From: Ectobius pallidus
Taxonomy: Eukaryota; Arthropoda; Insecta; Blattodea; Ectobiidae
DNA length: 64,000 nt
Assembly (NCBI GenBank): GCA_964059195.1
Contig: CAXKWD010000006.1
Coordinates: 8,238,530 to 8,302,529 of the forward strand
Reading direction: 5' to 3'
The position numbers were made by a program, and so were the translations under genes. Below the pieces are notes generated by a model. That model saw only the letters and a list, made by a program, of their open reading frames with translations. It was not told the origin of the DNA and made no database searches. Positions 54,773 through 64,000 of the stretch are shown here, piece by piece; within the stretch, counting starts at the first letter, position 1; every line of letters begins with the position of its first letter.

Positions 54773-57700
54773 ATGGAAAGTGAATTGAAGGAATTAACGA
54801 AAAAACGTGCTTTTCTTAAAAGAAAACTTACGTACATTCAGAAGTACAGTGACAATATTACTGAAGAAGTTGATATATTTCGATTAAAAGTTGAATATGA
54901 CACTCTTAACGAAGTGTGGCAAAATTATGAAGTGGTACAAACTCAAATTGAAGCTATTATCGAAGCTGAAAGTGAACTTGACATGCACGCACAGTATGAC
55001 GAAGAGATGAATAACAAGTACAAGGTGCTAAAGGCTAAGCTTAGTGAATTGTTATTTCTACACGACCAACCAGTGCGTAGTGTAGGCTCTCATCACAGTC
55101 ATCAATCTAATCACAGTGGTAATTCGCATCACAGGTGTCAATCTTCTACTTCACAATGCAACAATAGAAATATACAACTTCCAAGGATTCAAATTCCAGT
55201 GTTTAGTGGGGATGTGACTAACTTTAAACACTATCACGACACTTTCAGTAGCTTAGTGGTAAACAATGAATCGTTGGATTCCATCCAGAAATATCATTAT
55301 TTGCTGAGTTCTCTGAAGGGGCAGGCTCACGCGCTCATTCAGAATCTTCCAGTCACGAATGAGAATTTTACTATAGCATGGAACTTGGTGTGCTCTAGAT
55401 ATGATAATACTCGAGTTATTGCCACAGCTCACATCAAAAATCTACTTTCATTACCAATAATGAAAGATGAAAATGTTACAGACTTGCGAAACTTATTAAA
55501 TCAGTTTCAAAGCAATCTTAACGCCATCGAAGCTCTCAACATTGAAATCCCATTACACGAAGTCATGTTCATTCAATTAATATTGGATCATCTTGGTGAA
55601 ACTACACGCAAGGAATGGGAGAGCAAAATTGACTCACAAAGGTTCACACCGCTTCAAGAGTTGATGAACTTCCTAGAAGCCAAGGCTCATTCTTTAGAAG
55701 TGCTATCCAATTCTAACAATGTGCCAAGCCCATCCAAGGAAAAAAGTGAAAGACATACACAAAAGAAATCTGTAAAAACGACTCGTCAATCTTATGTTGC
55801 CATCAAAGGTGATACATGTCCTTGTTGCAAGGAAAGTCACAATTTACATAAGTGCGACAAGTTTTCACAGTTGAGTGTAGATCAACGTTGGGATTTTGTG
55901 AAAAGCAAAGGTTTATGTGCAAACTGTTTCTCCAAAGGTCACAAAAGAGACAATTGCAAAATCAAGTCATTCTGTAATTGTGGAAAGGCTTCACACAGCA
56001 AACTGTTACATAATAACACACGAGACAGTAAAAAGGCTCCTCGACAACCACATCAACCGTCTGAATCTACAGATAATGTACCTGCTAGTTATTGTTCGAT
56101 AAAAGAAAATTCCAACCAAAGGGAGATTTTATTAGCAACAGCAGCAGTGCATCTTGAAGATAGACAAGGAAATTTAGTGTTATGCAGAGCGTTACTGGAC
56201 TCAGGAAGCCAATTGAACTTCATAACTGAAGGTTTAGCCAAGAAGTTGCAGCTGCCAACCACAGATGTCGACACTCAGATACGAGGTATTAATGGCACCT
56301 CTTCTTGCAATCACAGTGTTAAGGTTAATCTGCGATCCAGAATCCAGAATTTCCAGGCTGAAATGAGTTGTCTAGTAATCCCTCACATTGCAAACAAACT
56401 TCCTTCAGTCCGTATAGATCCCAAACATTTCAATATTCCTAGTGAAATAACATTAGCGGATCCTAAATTCTACATCCCTGGTGATGTCCAAATCCTCATT
56501 GGTGCTAGCTTGTTTTACCAACTATTCACTAATGAAAGAATAGTCATTCCTAATAACCCTATTCTTAGTAACACGGAACTAGGTTGGATACTTAGTGGAA
56601 CTATTCCCAAGAAAGCAATTAAATCCAAGAAGGTCACATTCGCTCAACACAATTTATTTGTGACTGTTGATAATGTTGATACACAGTTAAGACGATTCTG
56701 GGAACTAGAAGACTTTCCTAAACCAGTGTTTACTAAAGAAGAAAGGGAATGTGAAGAGCACTTCGTACAAAACACTATTCGTGCAGAGGACGGTGCTTTT
56801 GTAGTGAAATTACCCAAGAATCGATCTCAGGACTCCTTGGGCGAATCCAGACCACAAGCCGTAAAACGCTTAGAGCATCTGGAGCGAAAATTCCAAACCA
56901 ATTCTGTCTTGCAGGAAGATTACAAAAAATTCATGCAAGAATATGAAGAATTGGGACACATGAAGAAGGTTTCACTTCCACAGCCAGGTGAAAAATGCTT
57001 CTATTTACCACATCATGCAGTAATCAAGCCCTCGTCTACTACAACCAAGACTAGAGTTGTGTTTGACGCTTCTGCAAAAACATCTTCAGGCAAGTCCCTA
57101 AATGACATTCTGAAATTAGGGCCTACAGTGCAAGATGACCTATCATCAATTATAATTCGTTTTCGAACATATAAGTATGCGTTCTCAGCTGACATCTCTA
57201 AAATGTACAGACGCATTAAAATGAACGAGATTGATCAAAATCTTCAAAGGATTGTGTGGCGTTCCAGCACAGATGAACCCATACAAGATTATGCCTTAAC
57301 TACCGTGACTTATGGTACTAAATCAGCTTCATTTTTAGCCATAAGATCCCTGCACCAGCTGTCAATAGAAGAAGAAGCTAAATACCCTCTCGCTTCACAA
57401 GCAGTCAGGACTTCCTTCTATGTAGATGACTGCCTGGCAGGACATGATAATCTTCAAGAAGCGCTACGCCTTCAAGAAGAATTAATCCTCATGCTTGACA
57501 GTGGCGGATTTCCCTTGCGAAAGTGGTGTTCCAACCATGAAGCATTGCTGGAATCTGTACCATCATCTTATCGAGAGACCCAGTTGCCTCTGTCTCTTGA
57601 CAACATTGAAAATGCACATGCCCTTGGTTTACTATGGCATCCTGCAACTGATAACTTCCAGATTCAATCCCATCCTTCTCTCCAAACTCATACTCGAGTT

Positions 57701-59983
57701 AAACTTACCAAGCGTACTATCCTATCAGTCATATCATCCATTTTTGATCCTTTAGGCCTTGTCAGTCCTATGGTTATCAATGCAAAAATCTTCATGCAAT
57801 CATTATGGATTGAAAAGCTTGGCTGGGACGAGGAGGTACCTTCACACATAGCAGAGAAATGGATTGAGATCTGCGACATTTTAGGTACAATACACACGAT
57901 GCGTATTCCACGATTTGTTCTCACACATGGTACCCTTCAAGATATACAGATCCATGGCTTCTGTGACTCTTCAGAAAAGGCCTACGGTGCATGCATATAT
58001 CTCCGTTCTGTGAACATTGAAGGTGAAGTTACAATTAACTTGCTATGTTCCAAGTCTAAGGTTGCCCCTCTTAAAAGGCAAACCATTCCACGTCTTGAAC
58101 TTTGTGGAGCATTGCTGTTATCTAAACTGTACAACAAGGTGTTGAATGACCTTAACATTCAAACCTCACAAAATTATCTATGGTCAGACTCAGTTATTGT
58201 TCTGTCGTGGATAAAATCAGATTCACGAACATGGAAAACATTTGTGTCCAACCGTGTGTCGCAAATACAAGAGCTTTCTGAAACAGCAGCCTGGCGACAT
58301 GTTTCTACAGACAACAACCCAGCTGATCTCGTTTCAAGAGGTGTATATTCTGAACAATTGTCTGATATTGATTTGTGGTGGCACGGTCCTAAGTGGTTGG
58401 CTCATAACACAACATTATGGCCGGAACAGCCAAAACAATTAAGCCCTCCAGATTCCTCAGAGCAACTTACTTCCATCTGCATGGCAGCTATTGTAGTAGA
58501 AGATAGTTTTATTACAAGATTCTCTAATCTCAAGCGCTTGCAGAGAGTTACTTGTTATATGTATAGATTTATTTCTGCCTGCCGCCATGAAAACAAATAT
58601 CATGGACCTCTCGCAGCAGAAGAATTACAAAATGCTCTACAAGTTTGTGTTAAAATTGCTCAGAAAGAAGCTTTCTCTCAAGAGCTGAAAGATCTTAGCA
58701 ACAACAAACAAGTTTCAGTGAAAAGCTCTATCCATGCATTAGTTCCATTCCTAGATCAGAACAACGTTATAAGAGTGGGTGGACGGTTGGAGAAATCAGA
58801 TCTTACACATGATGCAAGACATCAGGTTATATTGCCATCCCGACATCATTTAACAGTTCTGATTGTAGAATATGAGCATCGCAAGCTATTACATGCTTCG
58901 CATCAGCTGCTTACAGCTTCATTACGACAAGCCTATTGGATACCTAGTATTCGCAGAGTAGTAAAATCTATTTTGCATAGATGTCTCACGTGTTACAAGC
59001 TAAAAGCAGAAAGTTCTCAACAGTTAATGGGAAATCTTCCTAGCTATAGAATAACTCCTGCTAGACCTTTTCTCCGCACCGCAGTCGATTACGCTGGACC
59101 CTTCAACATAAGATATGGGGCTCCACGCAGTAAAACTACTGTAAAGGCTTACATCGCTATTTTTGTCTGCTTGGTAACAAAGGCCATTCACATTGAGTTA
59201 GTTTCTGATCTAACATCAGATGCCTTCATAGCAGCCCTACGAAGATTTACAGCACGTCGAGGACTCTGTAAAGAAATCTTCAGTGACAATGGCACTAACT
59301 TTGTTGGAGCAAACAACAAGTTAAGGGAGCTCAGATTGCTATTGCAGTCAAGAGATTTTCAAACTACAATTCAAAATTTCACTGCAAACCACGATTATTG
59401 CTGGTCGTTCATTCCTCCAAATTCTCCCCATTTCGGTGGTCTGCATGAAGCAGCAGTGAAATCTATGAAGTTTCATCTCAGGCGAGTTATGGGAGCTCAA
59501 ATTCTCACATATGAACAGCTTTCTACGCTTCTATCTCAAATCGAAGCTTGCTTGAATTCTAGACCACTTGTTCGTCTAAATGATGATCCAGCTGACTTGT
59601 CATACCTTTCTCCTGGTCACTTCTTAATTGGAGAACCTCTCATATCTCTACCTTCACATCCTCCTACGGAAGATAAGAAGTACTTAGAAAAATGGCAGCT
59701 GTTACAAAATCATTTGCAACACATATGGAAACGCTGGTCATCCGAATATCTTCACTCACTACAACAAAGGCAGAAATGGACCTGTTCCAGTGACAACATT
59801 CAAGTTGGTACTGTCGTCATCTTGAAGGAAGACAACATTCCTCCTCTTCAATGGAAGTTAGGCGTGATCACCGCTACTCATCCGGGAGAAGACGGCTTGG
59901 TTCGAGTGATTACTGTGCGCACTTCCAGTGGCGAATATAAGCGGCCCATAGTCAAAGTGTGTCCTCTACCCCAAGATGAGTAG
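54773..59983 (+). CDS. BEL/Pao Gag-Pol polyprotein, 1736 aa, intact
   Basis: A single frame from ATG 54773. Residues 1-110 are coiled-coil-like and acidic, followed by a His/Ser/Asn-rich linker. About 130-290 is the DUF1759-type Gag (LPRIQIPVFSGDVTNFKHY). Cys/His clusters span 349-395, the last a CCHC knuckle (CANCFSKGHKRDNC). Aspartic protease has D476-S-G. RT has FSADISKMYRRIKM and YVDD at 883-886. Next is the Pao-type RNase H region (HGFCDSSEKAYGACIYL). The integrase zinc site includes H1374, C1404 and C1407; the catalytic triad is D1439, D1505, E1559. A C-terminal DUF5641-type domain closes it. No stop or frameshift was found. It makes Gag and Pol as one chain, as usual for this family. 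Confidence 0.96.
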   Translation: MESELKELTKKRAFLKRKLTYIQKYSDNITEEVDIFRLKVEYDTLNEVWQNYEVVQTQIEAIIEAESELDMHAQYDEEMNNKYKVLKAKLSELLFLHDQPVRSVGSHHSHQSNHSGNSHHRCQSSTSQCNNRNIQLPRIQIPVFSGDVTNFKHYHDTFSSLVVNNESLDSIQKYHYLLSSLKGQAHALIQNLPVTNENFTIAWNLVCSRYDNTRVIATAHIKNLLSLPIMKDENVTDLRNLLNQFQSNLNAIEALNIEIPLHEVMFIQLILDHLGETTRKEWESKIDSQRFTPLQELMNFLEAKAHSLEVLSNSNNVPSPSKEKSERHTQKKSVKTTRQSYVAIKGDTCPCCKESHNLHKCDKFSQLSVDQRWDFVKSKGLCANCFSKGHKRDNCKIKSFCNCGKASHSKLLHNNTRDSKKAPRQPHQPSESTDNVPASYCSIKENSNQREILLATAAVHLEDRQGNLVLCRALLDSGSQLNFITEGLAKKLQLPTTDVDTQIRGINGTSSCNHSVKVNLRSRIQNFQAEMSCLVIPHIANKLPSVRIDPKHFNIPSEITLADPKFYIPGDVQILIGASLFYQLFTNERIVIPNNPILSNTELGWILSGTIPKKAIKSKKVTFAQHNLFVTVDNVDTQLRRFWELEDFPKPVFTKEERECEEHFVQNTIRAEDGAFVVKLPKNRSQDSLGESRPQAVKRLEHLERKFQTNSVLQEDYKKFMQEYEELGHMKKVSLPQPGEKCFYLPHHAVIKPSSTTTKTRVVFDASAKTSSGKSLNDILKLGPTVQDDLSSIIIRFRTYKYAFSADISKMYRRIKMNEIDQNLQRIVWRSSTDEPIQDYALTTVTYGTKSASFLAIRSLHQLSIEEEAKYPLASQAVRTSFYVDDCLAGHDNLQEALRLQEELILMLDSGGFPLRKWCSNHEALLESVPSSYRETQLPLSLDNIENAHALGLLWHPATDNFQIQSHPSLQTHTRVKLTKRTILSVISSIFDPLGLVSPMVINAKIFMQSLWIEKLGWDEEVPSHIAEKWIEICDILGTIHTMRIPRFVLTHGTLQDIQIHGFCDSSEKAYGACIYLRSVNIEGEVTINLLCSKSKVAPLKRQTIPRLELCGALLLSKLYNKVLNDLNIQTSQNYLWSDSVIVLSWIKSDSRTWKTFVSNRVSQIQELSETAAWRHVSTDNNPADLVSRGVYSEQLSDIDLWWHGPKWLAHNTTLWPEQPKQLSPPDSSEQLTSICMAAIVVEDSFITRFSNLKRLQRVTCYMYRFISACRHENKYHGPLAAEELQNALQVCVKIAQKEAFSQELKDLSNNKQVSVKSSIHALVPFLDQNNVIRVGGRLEKSDLTHDARHQVILPSRHHLTVLIVEYEHRKLLHASHQLLTASLRQAYWIPSIRRVVKSILHRCLTCYKLKAESSQQLMGNLPSYRITPARPFLRTAVDYAGPFNIRYGAPRSKTTVKAYIAIFVCLVTKAIHIELVSDLTSDAFIAALRRFTARRGLCKEIFSDNGTNFVGANNKLRELRLLLQSRDFQTTIQNFTANHDYCWSFIPPNSPHFGGLHEAAVKSMKFHLRRVMGAQILTYEQLSTLLSQIEACLNSRPLVRLNDDPADLSYLSPGHFLIGEPLISLPSHPPTEDKKYLEKWQLLQNHLQHIWKRWSSEYLHSLQQRQKWTCSSDNIQVGTVVILKEDNIPPLQWKLGVITATHPGEDGLVRVITVRTSSGEYKRPIVKVCPLPQDE

Positions 59984-60357
59984 CATATGACACTTTCTAT
60001 GATCTTATATTCAAGATTCTCCACTTGAAGTCCATTTCTCATCTATCTCTGTAACAAATCGTACTCTTGCGAGATGTGTTACATGCATTTTTCTTTCTAT
60101 CAATCTTGCTATTTGAAAGACCTCTCTCTGGTTTTCAGTTCAAGAGTGTCGTGTGCTTCAATGTAAATAGTGAACTCAGTGCTTTTTATTCAATATCATA
60201 TTCTTGCAATATATGTAAGAAGTAATTTTCCAATACATATCACATGTATACATCCAATTAGAGTCAGTGCTTGTTTGTGTACATACAAGTGTCTCTCTAT
60301 TATAGCTTGCCTTCCTGTTATGTTTTTATTGACGTTAATAGTCAATGGCGCGGAGTA

Positions 60358-61281
60358 TGTTCACGCAAGCTAAGTGTTTTTTCCAGCATATTTATTATGT
60401 GCAGTAAATAGTTTTAATTCAAATCATCCGCCAGGTGTTCTTGCGCCAAGCATTAAGTTGAGTAGGCGTATATTTCATCATATCCTGATCACGAGTTCTT
60501 TGTGTCGGGTATTCCCTCTTTAAAGACGCCTTAAAGAGCGTCAGGAAGCCTCATCAGTATTAAGCCTGCAGTTACACGATCAAGTCACGGTCTGACACTG
60601 CTCCGGTTCTAGTAACAAAAGCCAGTTCGCGCTCTTTGTATTTTCACTAGAAATCATTGGAATAAAACTTCCTCATAAGTTTTATTAATTTCAAGTAAAT
60701 TACTTATACATAATTTACTTATTCGCCGTATTATAAGTTCATTAGATTCACTTATTAGTTCCAAGTAATTAAATAGCGTGTGACGTCATCACTCACCAAG
60801 AAGCTATAAAACGTGAACAATCAAGTGTTAATAACTTAAAATACATACATTCTACTGCAAATTTTATTACCGTTAAATTGAGATATAATTCATTAGTAAA
60901 TTACAAAATTTACTAAATTACCTCTAGTGGTGCAATCTGGTTCGCGCCAAATTCCAATTCATTGTTTCAACTTGTTTATTCAATTATCATTCAGTGTTCA
61001 CCTATTATTTCTTCGAGTGTTACAAGTATTAATAAAGTGCAAGTATTTCATTACATTCTAGATTGTTTAACCAATATGTTTCCTTAGATCTCTGTACCCA
61101 GTGACCTCGTGATATAGTCCCTTCTTGCTCTAAATGGTCCTCCGAAATCTTATACTTCTCACATGTACATTGTTTCATACTTACATGAAGCTACCTTATT
61201 AAGCTATCCTACATTTATCCATCTCACGGATATTATCGTCCAATCCCTAGCATTGGTCCTCTCACGAGCCAGTCCCAAACA
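60358..61281 (+). repeat. 3' LTR of the BEL/Pao element
   Basis: 924 bp, the partner of 53544-54467. Bases 59984-60357 between the polyprotein stop and this LTR are untranslated, and I see no clear polypurine tract in them. Confidence 0.95.
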
Positions 61282-61289
61282 AACTTAAT

Positions 61290-61543
61290 GGGTCATTCCA
61301 TGCCAAATCATCACAGCTCCCAACCTGACCATCTCAGATTTACATGAAATTCGGTAAGAAGTTAAAATACATGAAGTTGTACACACACGTAAAATTTTAC
61401 CTCTCAGTGATTTATGATATTCATACAGGAGGGTTGCAAAGATGATAAAAATTGTAAAATTTTCCCTTGCATGCTCTGCAAAAATAAATCGTAACTTTAC
61501 TTCTGATTGAGGTAAAACCTTCATGTTGGTCTCATTTTAAAGC
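61290..61543 (+). repeat. Relic related to the end of the 40918-45174 transposon
   Basis: Starts GGGTCATTCCATGCCAAATC, which closely matches the right terminal inverted repeat of 40918-45174 (read inward, GGGTTATTCCATGCCAAATC). Further in, the similarity fades. Probably a solo or diverged end of the same superfamily. Confidence 0.5.
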
Positions 61544-61662
61544 TAAAGGTACATATTAATTATTACAGGAAGTTAGTAACAGTGAAGTTTTTCTAATATA
61601 GTAATATAAGAATTGAGTCAATTTTTGTGACACTTACTTCACTTGAGTCCTCTATTTGGAGA

Positions 61663-62059
61663 CTAGTTTCGGGAAGTTATTCCTCCCATATTCATTCCAT
61701 TTTGACTGCTGCTTGTTGCTACTTGACTGCCCTCTGGTTTCTTTAAGATGAATTTATTGAACAGGTCATTGGAGGCGGGGATTTCAAAATTCATGGCTTT
61801 GTCTTGATGTTTGAGGATGAAGATTTTTTCCCAATTGATTAATTCTGTATGTCCTCTTGCAGATTTTAACAATTTTGCTTCTGGTTTAAAGTCATGGTTT
61901 TTTATCAAAAAATGGGCTGCAACTGCCGATTTATCTATTTCATGGTTCTTTATGTTCCTGAAGTGCTCTTTTGTCCTGATTTTTAAATTTCTTTTAGTCT
62001 TTCCGATGTAAACCTGGTTGCAATCCTTGCACTCTATTTGATATATTCCTGATTTGTTG
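61663..62059 (-). pseudogene. Inverted copy of the Penelope-like C-terminal GIY-YIG coding segment
   Basis: The minus-strand frame encodes SGIYQIECKDCNQVYIGKT and the following roughly 110 residues, nearly identical to the plus-strand C-terminus (differences such as AHFLIKN for ALFWIKN). It starts exactly where the inverted block begins and has no RT, so it is a by-product of insertion. Confidence 0.88.
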
Positions 62060-62064
62060 GAATT

Positions 62065-63585
62065 AATATATAAATTAAAGCCGAATAACCCAACATTACC
62101 AAGGATATATGGACTCCCAAAGATCCACAAACCAGGAAATACTATGAGGCCCATTATAAACAATATTGATTCACCAACTTAGCCAAATGGTTAACACATA
62201 CATTTAGTTCATTCAAGAAATTTGATAGTCTAAGCATTAATAACTCATATCATCTTGTGGACAAAATCAAGGACACAGAATTAACCAAAGGAGATATGTT
62301 GGTATCGTTTGATGTAACAGCTTTATTCCCTAGTATTCCGACAGACAAGGTACTGATATTACTGAGAGATTGGTTGAAATCAATAGATATACAACCAGAA
62401 GCTTTGGAAGATTACATGAAATTAACAAAAATTTGTTTGGATCAAACTTTTTTCAGTATCAACAATAAATTTTTCCAACAAAAATCAGGATTAGCGATAG
62501 GGAACCCTCTTTCTCCTTTTTTGGCAGAACTATATATGAGTTCCTTTGAAAACCACATCACAAAAGCTTTTCCCGTAGTATTCAAAACCTGGTACAGATA
62601 CGTAGATGATATCTTTGCAGTGGTACAAGAAAAATTGATAACAGATGCATTAAAATTATTGAATATGCAGGACAAATCCATTAAATTTACATTGGAAATA
62701 GAGAAGAATGGCTACCTCCCGTTCTTAGACCTCAAAATTATCCATAAGGGCAACAAGATAGAGTTTGGTATCCATAGAAAGTCAACACACACAGATAATT
62801 ACATAAAACAAGATAGTTTCAATCCCATAACTCACCAACATGCAGTGTTCAGTAGTCTAACCTATAGACTAGTAAATACACCGATAACTAAAGAAGAATA
62901 TGCAGCTGAATACAAGTATATTATAAATACAGCTCACCACAATGGATTCACCAAAAATCTGGTAGATAGAAAGATTGGCAGACAAAAAAGACAGAAAGAT
63001 GTCAAAGATGTTAGCACTTTGACCAGTAAAGAAGATGATAGAAAATTAAAAAAATTCACTTACCACCCTTTGGCTAACAATAGTTTCAAGAAAATTTTCA
63101 AAGAACAAAACATAATTTTGGCACCACAAAACAAACATAGTATTGGAAATTTACTAAACTCCTCACTAAAAGACAGAATACCTAATTCCAACAAATCAGG
63201 AATATATCAAATAGAGTGCAAGGATTGCAACCAGGTTTACATCGGAAAGACTAAAAGAAATTTAAAAATCAGGACAAAAGAGCACTTCAGGAACATAAAG
63301 AACCATGAAATAGATAAATCGGCAGTTGCAGCCCTTTTTTGGATAAAAAACCATGACTTTAAACCAGAAGCAAAATTGTCAAAATCTGCAAGAGGACATA
63401 CAGAATTAATCAATTGGGAAAAAATCTTCATCCTCAAACATCAAGACAAAGCCATGAATTTTGAAATCCCCGCCTCCAATGACCTGTTCAATAAATTCAT
63501 CTTAAAGAAACCAGAGGGCAGTCAAGTAGCAACAAGCAGCAGTCAAAATGGAATGAATATGGGAGGAATAACTTCCCGAAACTAG
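62065..63585 (+). pseudogene. Penelope-like reverse transcriptase with GIY-YIG endonuclease (truncated, frameshifted)
   Basis: Starts within the RT at LPRIYGLPKIHKPGNTMRPI (about 62090-62150). A frameshift with TAG near 62175 leads into the long frame to 63585. That frame has LVSFDVTALFPSIPT, the catalytic YVDD at 62599-62610, and FLDLKI with the RKSTHTDNYI segment. The endonuclease starts at GIYQIECKDC with YIGKTKR (about 63199-63250). The N-terminus is missing. Everything downstream of the frameshift is open. Penelope elements use this RT and endonuclease for target-primed insertion; this copy is dead by truncation. Confidence 0.9.
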
Positions 63586-63663
63586 TCTCCAAATAGAGGA
63601 CTCAAGTGAAGTAAGTGTCACAAAAATTGACTCAATTCTTATATTACTATATTAAAGGTACAT

Positions 63664-63935
63664 AGTTTCTATTAAAAATAGTTGCATTTCAAAATATTCA
63701 TTTTTTTCATTCCAAGGTCAAAAGGTGTAACTTTTGACCTTGAGTATCTAAGAAACTGTATCTTTAATTTTATTGGAGAAAAGATATGTTAGGCAGTTAA
63801 ATGCATTCTACCTTTGGGACAAATTTCATTTTGGGATGGGTTTGGGAACAGGAGAAAAAAATGTATAAAGTAGGCCATGCATTCTATTTTCATAATTGTA
63901 AAAGCTTTAAACTAAGACTTGTTTGTTTGTTATAG
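63664..63935 (+). other. End of the IFIT-like gene intron
   Basis: AT-rich sequence without recognisable elements. Contains an imperfect mirrored AAGGTCAAAAGG/CTTTTGACCTT pair near 63714-63743. It leads into a pyrimidine-containing acceptor TTTGTTTGTTATAG at 63922-63935. Confidence 0.5.
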
Positions 63936-64000
63936 GAATCACGATTATTCATAGACGAAGCCTTGAAACTGGACAAGAAGCAAGGGGAGTGGCATTTTCT
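63936..64000 (+). CDS. IFIT-like TPR gene, next exon (cut by the window end)
   Basis: After the acceptor ending TATAG at 63935, phase-0 translation gives ESRLFIDEALKLDKKQGEWHF. This has the A-L-x-L-D/P pattern of a TPR second helix followed by the Trp-His found before the next repeat in IFIT-type proteins. It fits directly after the lysine at 29272-29274. The rest of the gene lies outside the window. Confidence 0.65.

Larger units (their letters stand above)
53539..61286 (+). mobile_element. BEL/Pao LTR retrotransposon, complete (with target duplications)
   Basis: LTRs of 924 bp at 53544-54467 and 60358-61281 (constant offset 6814, no difference noticed). Flanked by AACTT at 53539-53543 and 61282-61286. 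One uninterrupted 1736-codon polyprotein with BEL/Pao domain order lies between. Everything needed for activity appears to be present. Confidence 0.96.
61544..63663 (+). mobile_element. Penelope-like element, 5'-truncated, preceded by inverted 3' end (with target duplications)
   Basis: Flanked by TAAAGGTACAT at 61544-61554 and 63653-63663 (11 bp). Bases about 61595-62059 are an inverted copy of about 63186-63652. The middle carries RT and GIY-YIG coding on the plus strand. Inverted or tandem 3' pieces at the 5' end are a known feature of Penelope-like insertions. Confidence 0.88.
29275..63935 (+). other. Intron of the IFIT-like gene, about 34.7 kb
   Basis: Starts GTGAGT and ends TTTGTTTGTTATAG. 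The exons on both sides are in phase 0 and together read as a TPR protein. Recognisable complete or near-complete mobile elements make up about three quarters of its length. No other exon of this gene was recognised inside, although a short one could be missed. Confidence 0.65.

Overview
The window looks like AT-rich accessory sequence from a large arthropod genome, most likely a hemimetabolous insect such as a cockroach, termite or relative. This rests on the mix of element types: insect-style Ty3/gypsy and BEL/Pao elements, Penelope-like and non-LTR retroelement pieces, hAT and Tigger-like DNA transposons, and a spliced host gene with very large introns. The species cannot be named from the sequence.

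Only one host gene is visible. It is a plus-strand tetratricopeptide-repeat gene resembling the IFIT family. One coding exon lies at about 28619-29274 and the start of the next at 63936-64000, both in phase 0. Everything between is a single intron of about 34.7 kb, filled mostly with transposable elements.

Layout, left to right. (1) 1-9414: mosaic of non-autonomous DNA transposons, a Tigger-like element carrying a hAT-type MITE, a LINE reverse-transcriptase relic and a tRNA-like sequence. (2) 9415-19953: a Ty3/gypsy element on the plus strand with about 3-kb LTRs and GGTT target duplications. (3) 19954-28530: sequence with little recognisable content, then a 4.2-kb hAT relic carrying two younger insertions, a 199-bp perfect palindrome and a hAT-type MITE. 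(4) 28619-29274: the TPR exon. (5) 29449-40514: a second copy of the same Ty3 element, minus strand, with AAAC target duplications and LTRs of equal length that look identical. (6) 40918-45174: a DNA transposon with about 735-bp terminal inverted repeats and a broken transposase of a family I cannot place. (7) 45179-53530: LINE relics, a tandem repeat, a hAT MITE, SINE-like and simple repeats. (8) 53544-61281: a complete BEL/Pao element with an open 1736-codon polyprotein and 924-bp LTRs. (9) 61555-63652: a truncated Penelope-like element that starts with an inverted copy of its own 3' end. (10) 63936-64000: next TPR exon.

The strongest biology is as follows. In both Ty3 copies Gag and Pol share one frame, split by a single UGA followed by CAAUUA, the classical readthrough context. 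Several insertions can be proven from target duplications plus empty-site paralogs inside this same window. Two non-autonomous elements carry arrays of a short motif near their ends. All coordinates come from reading the sequence by eye, so diffuse repeat edges may be off by some tens of bases.
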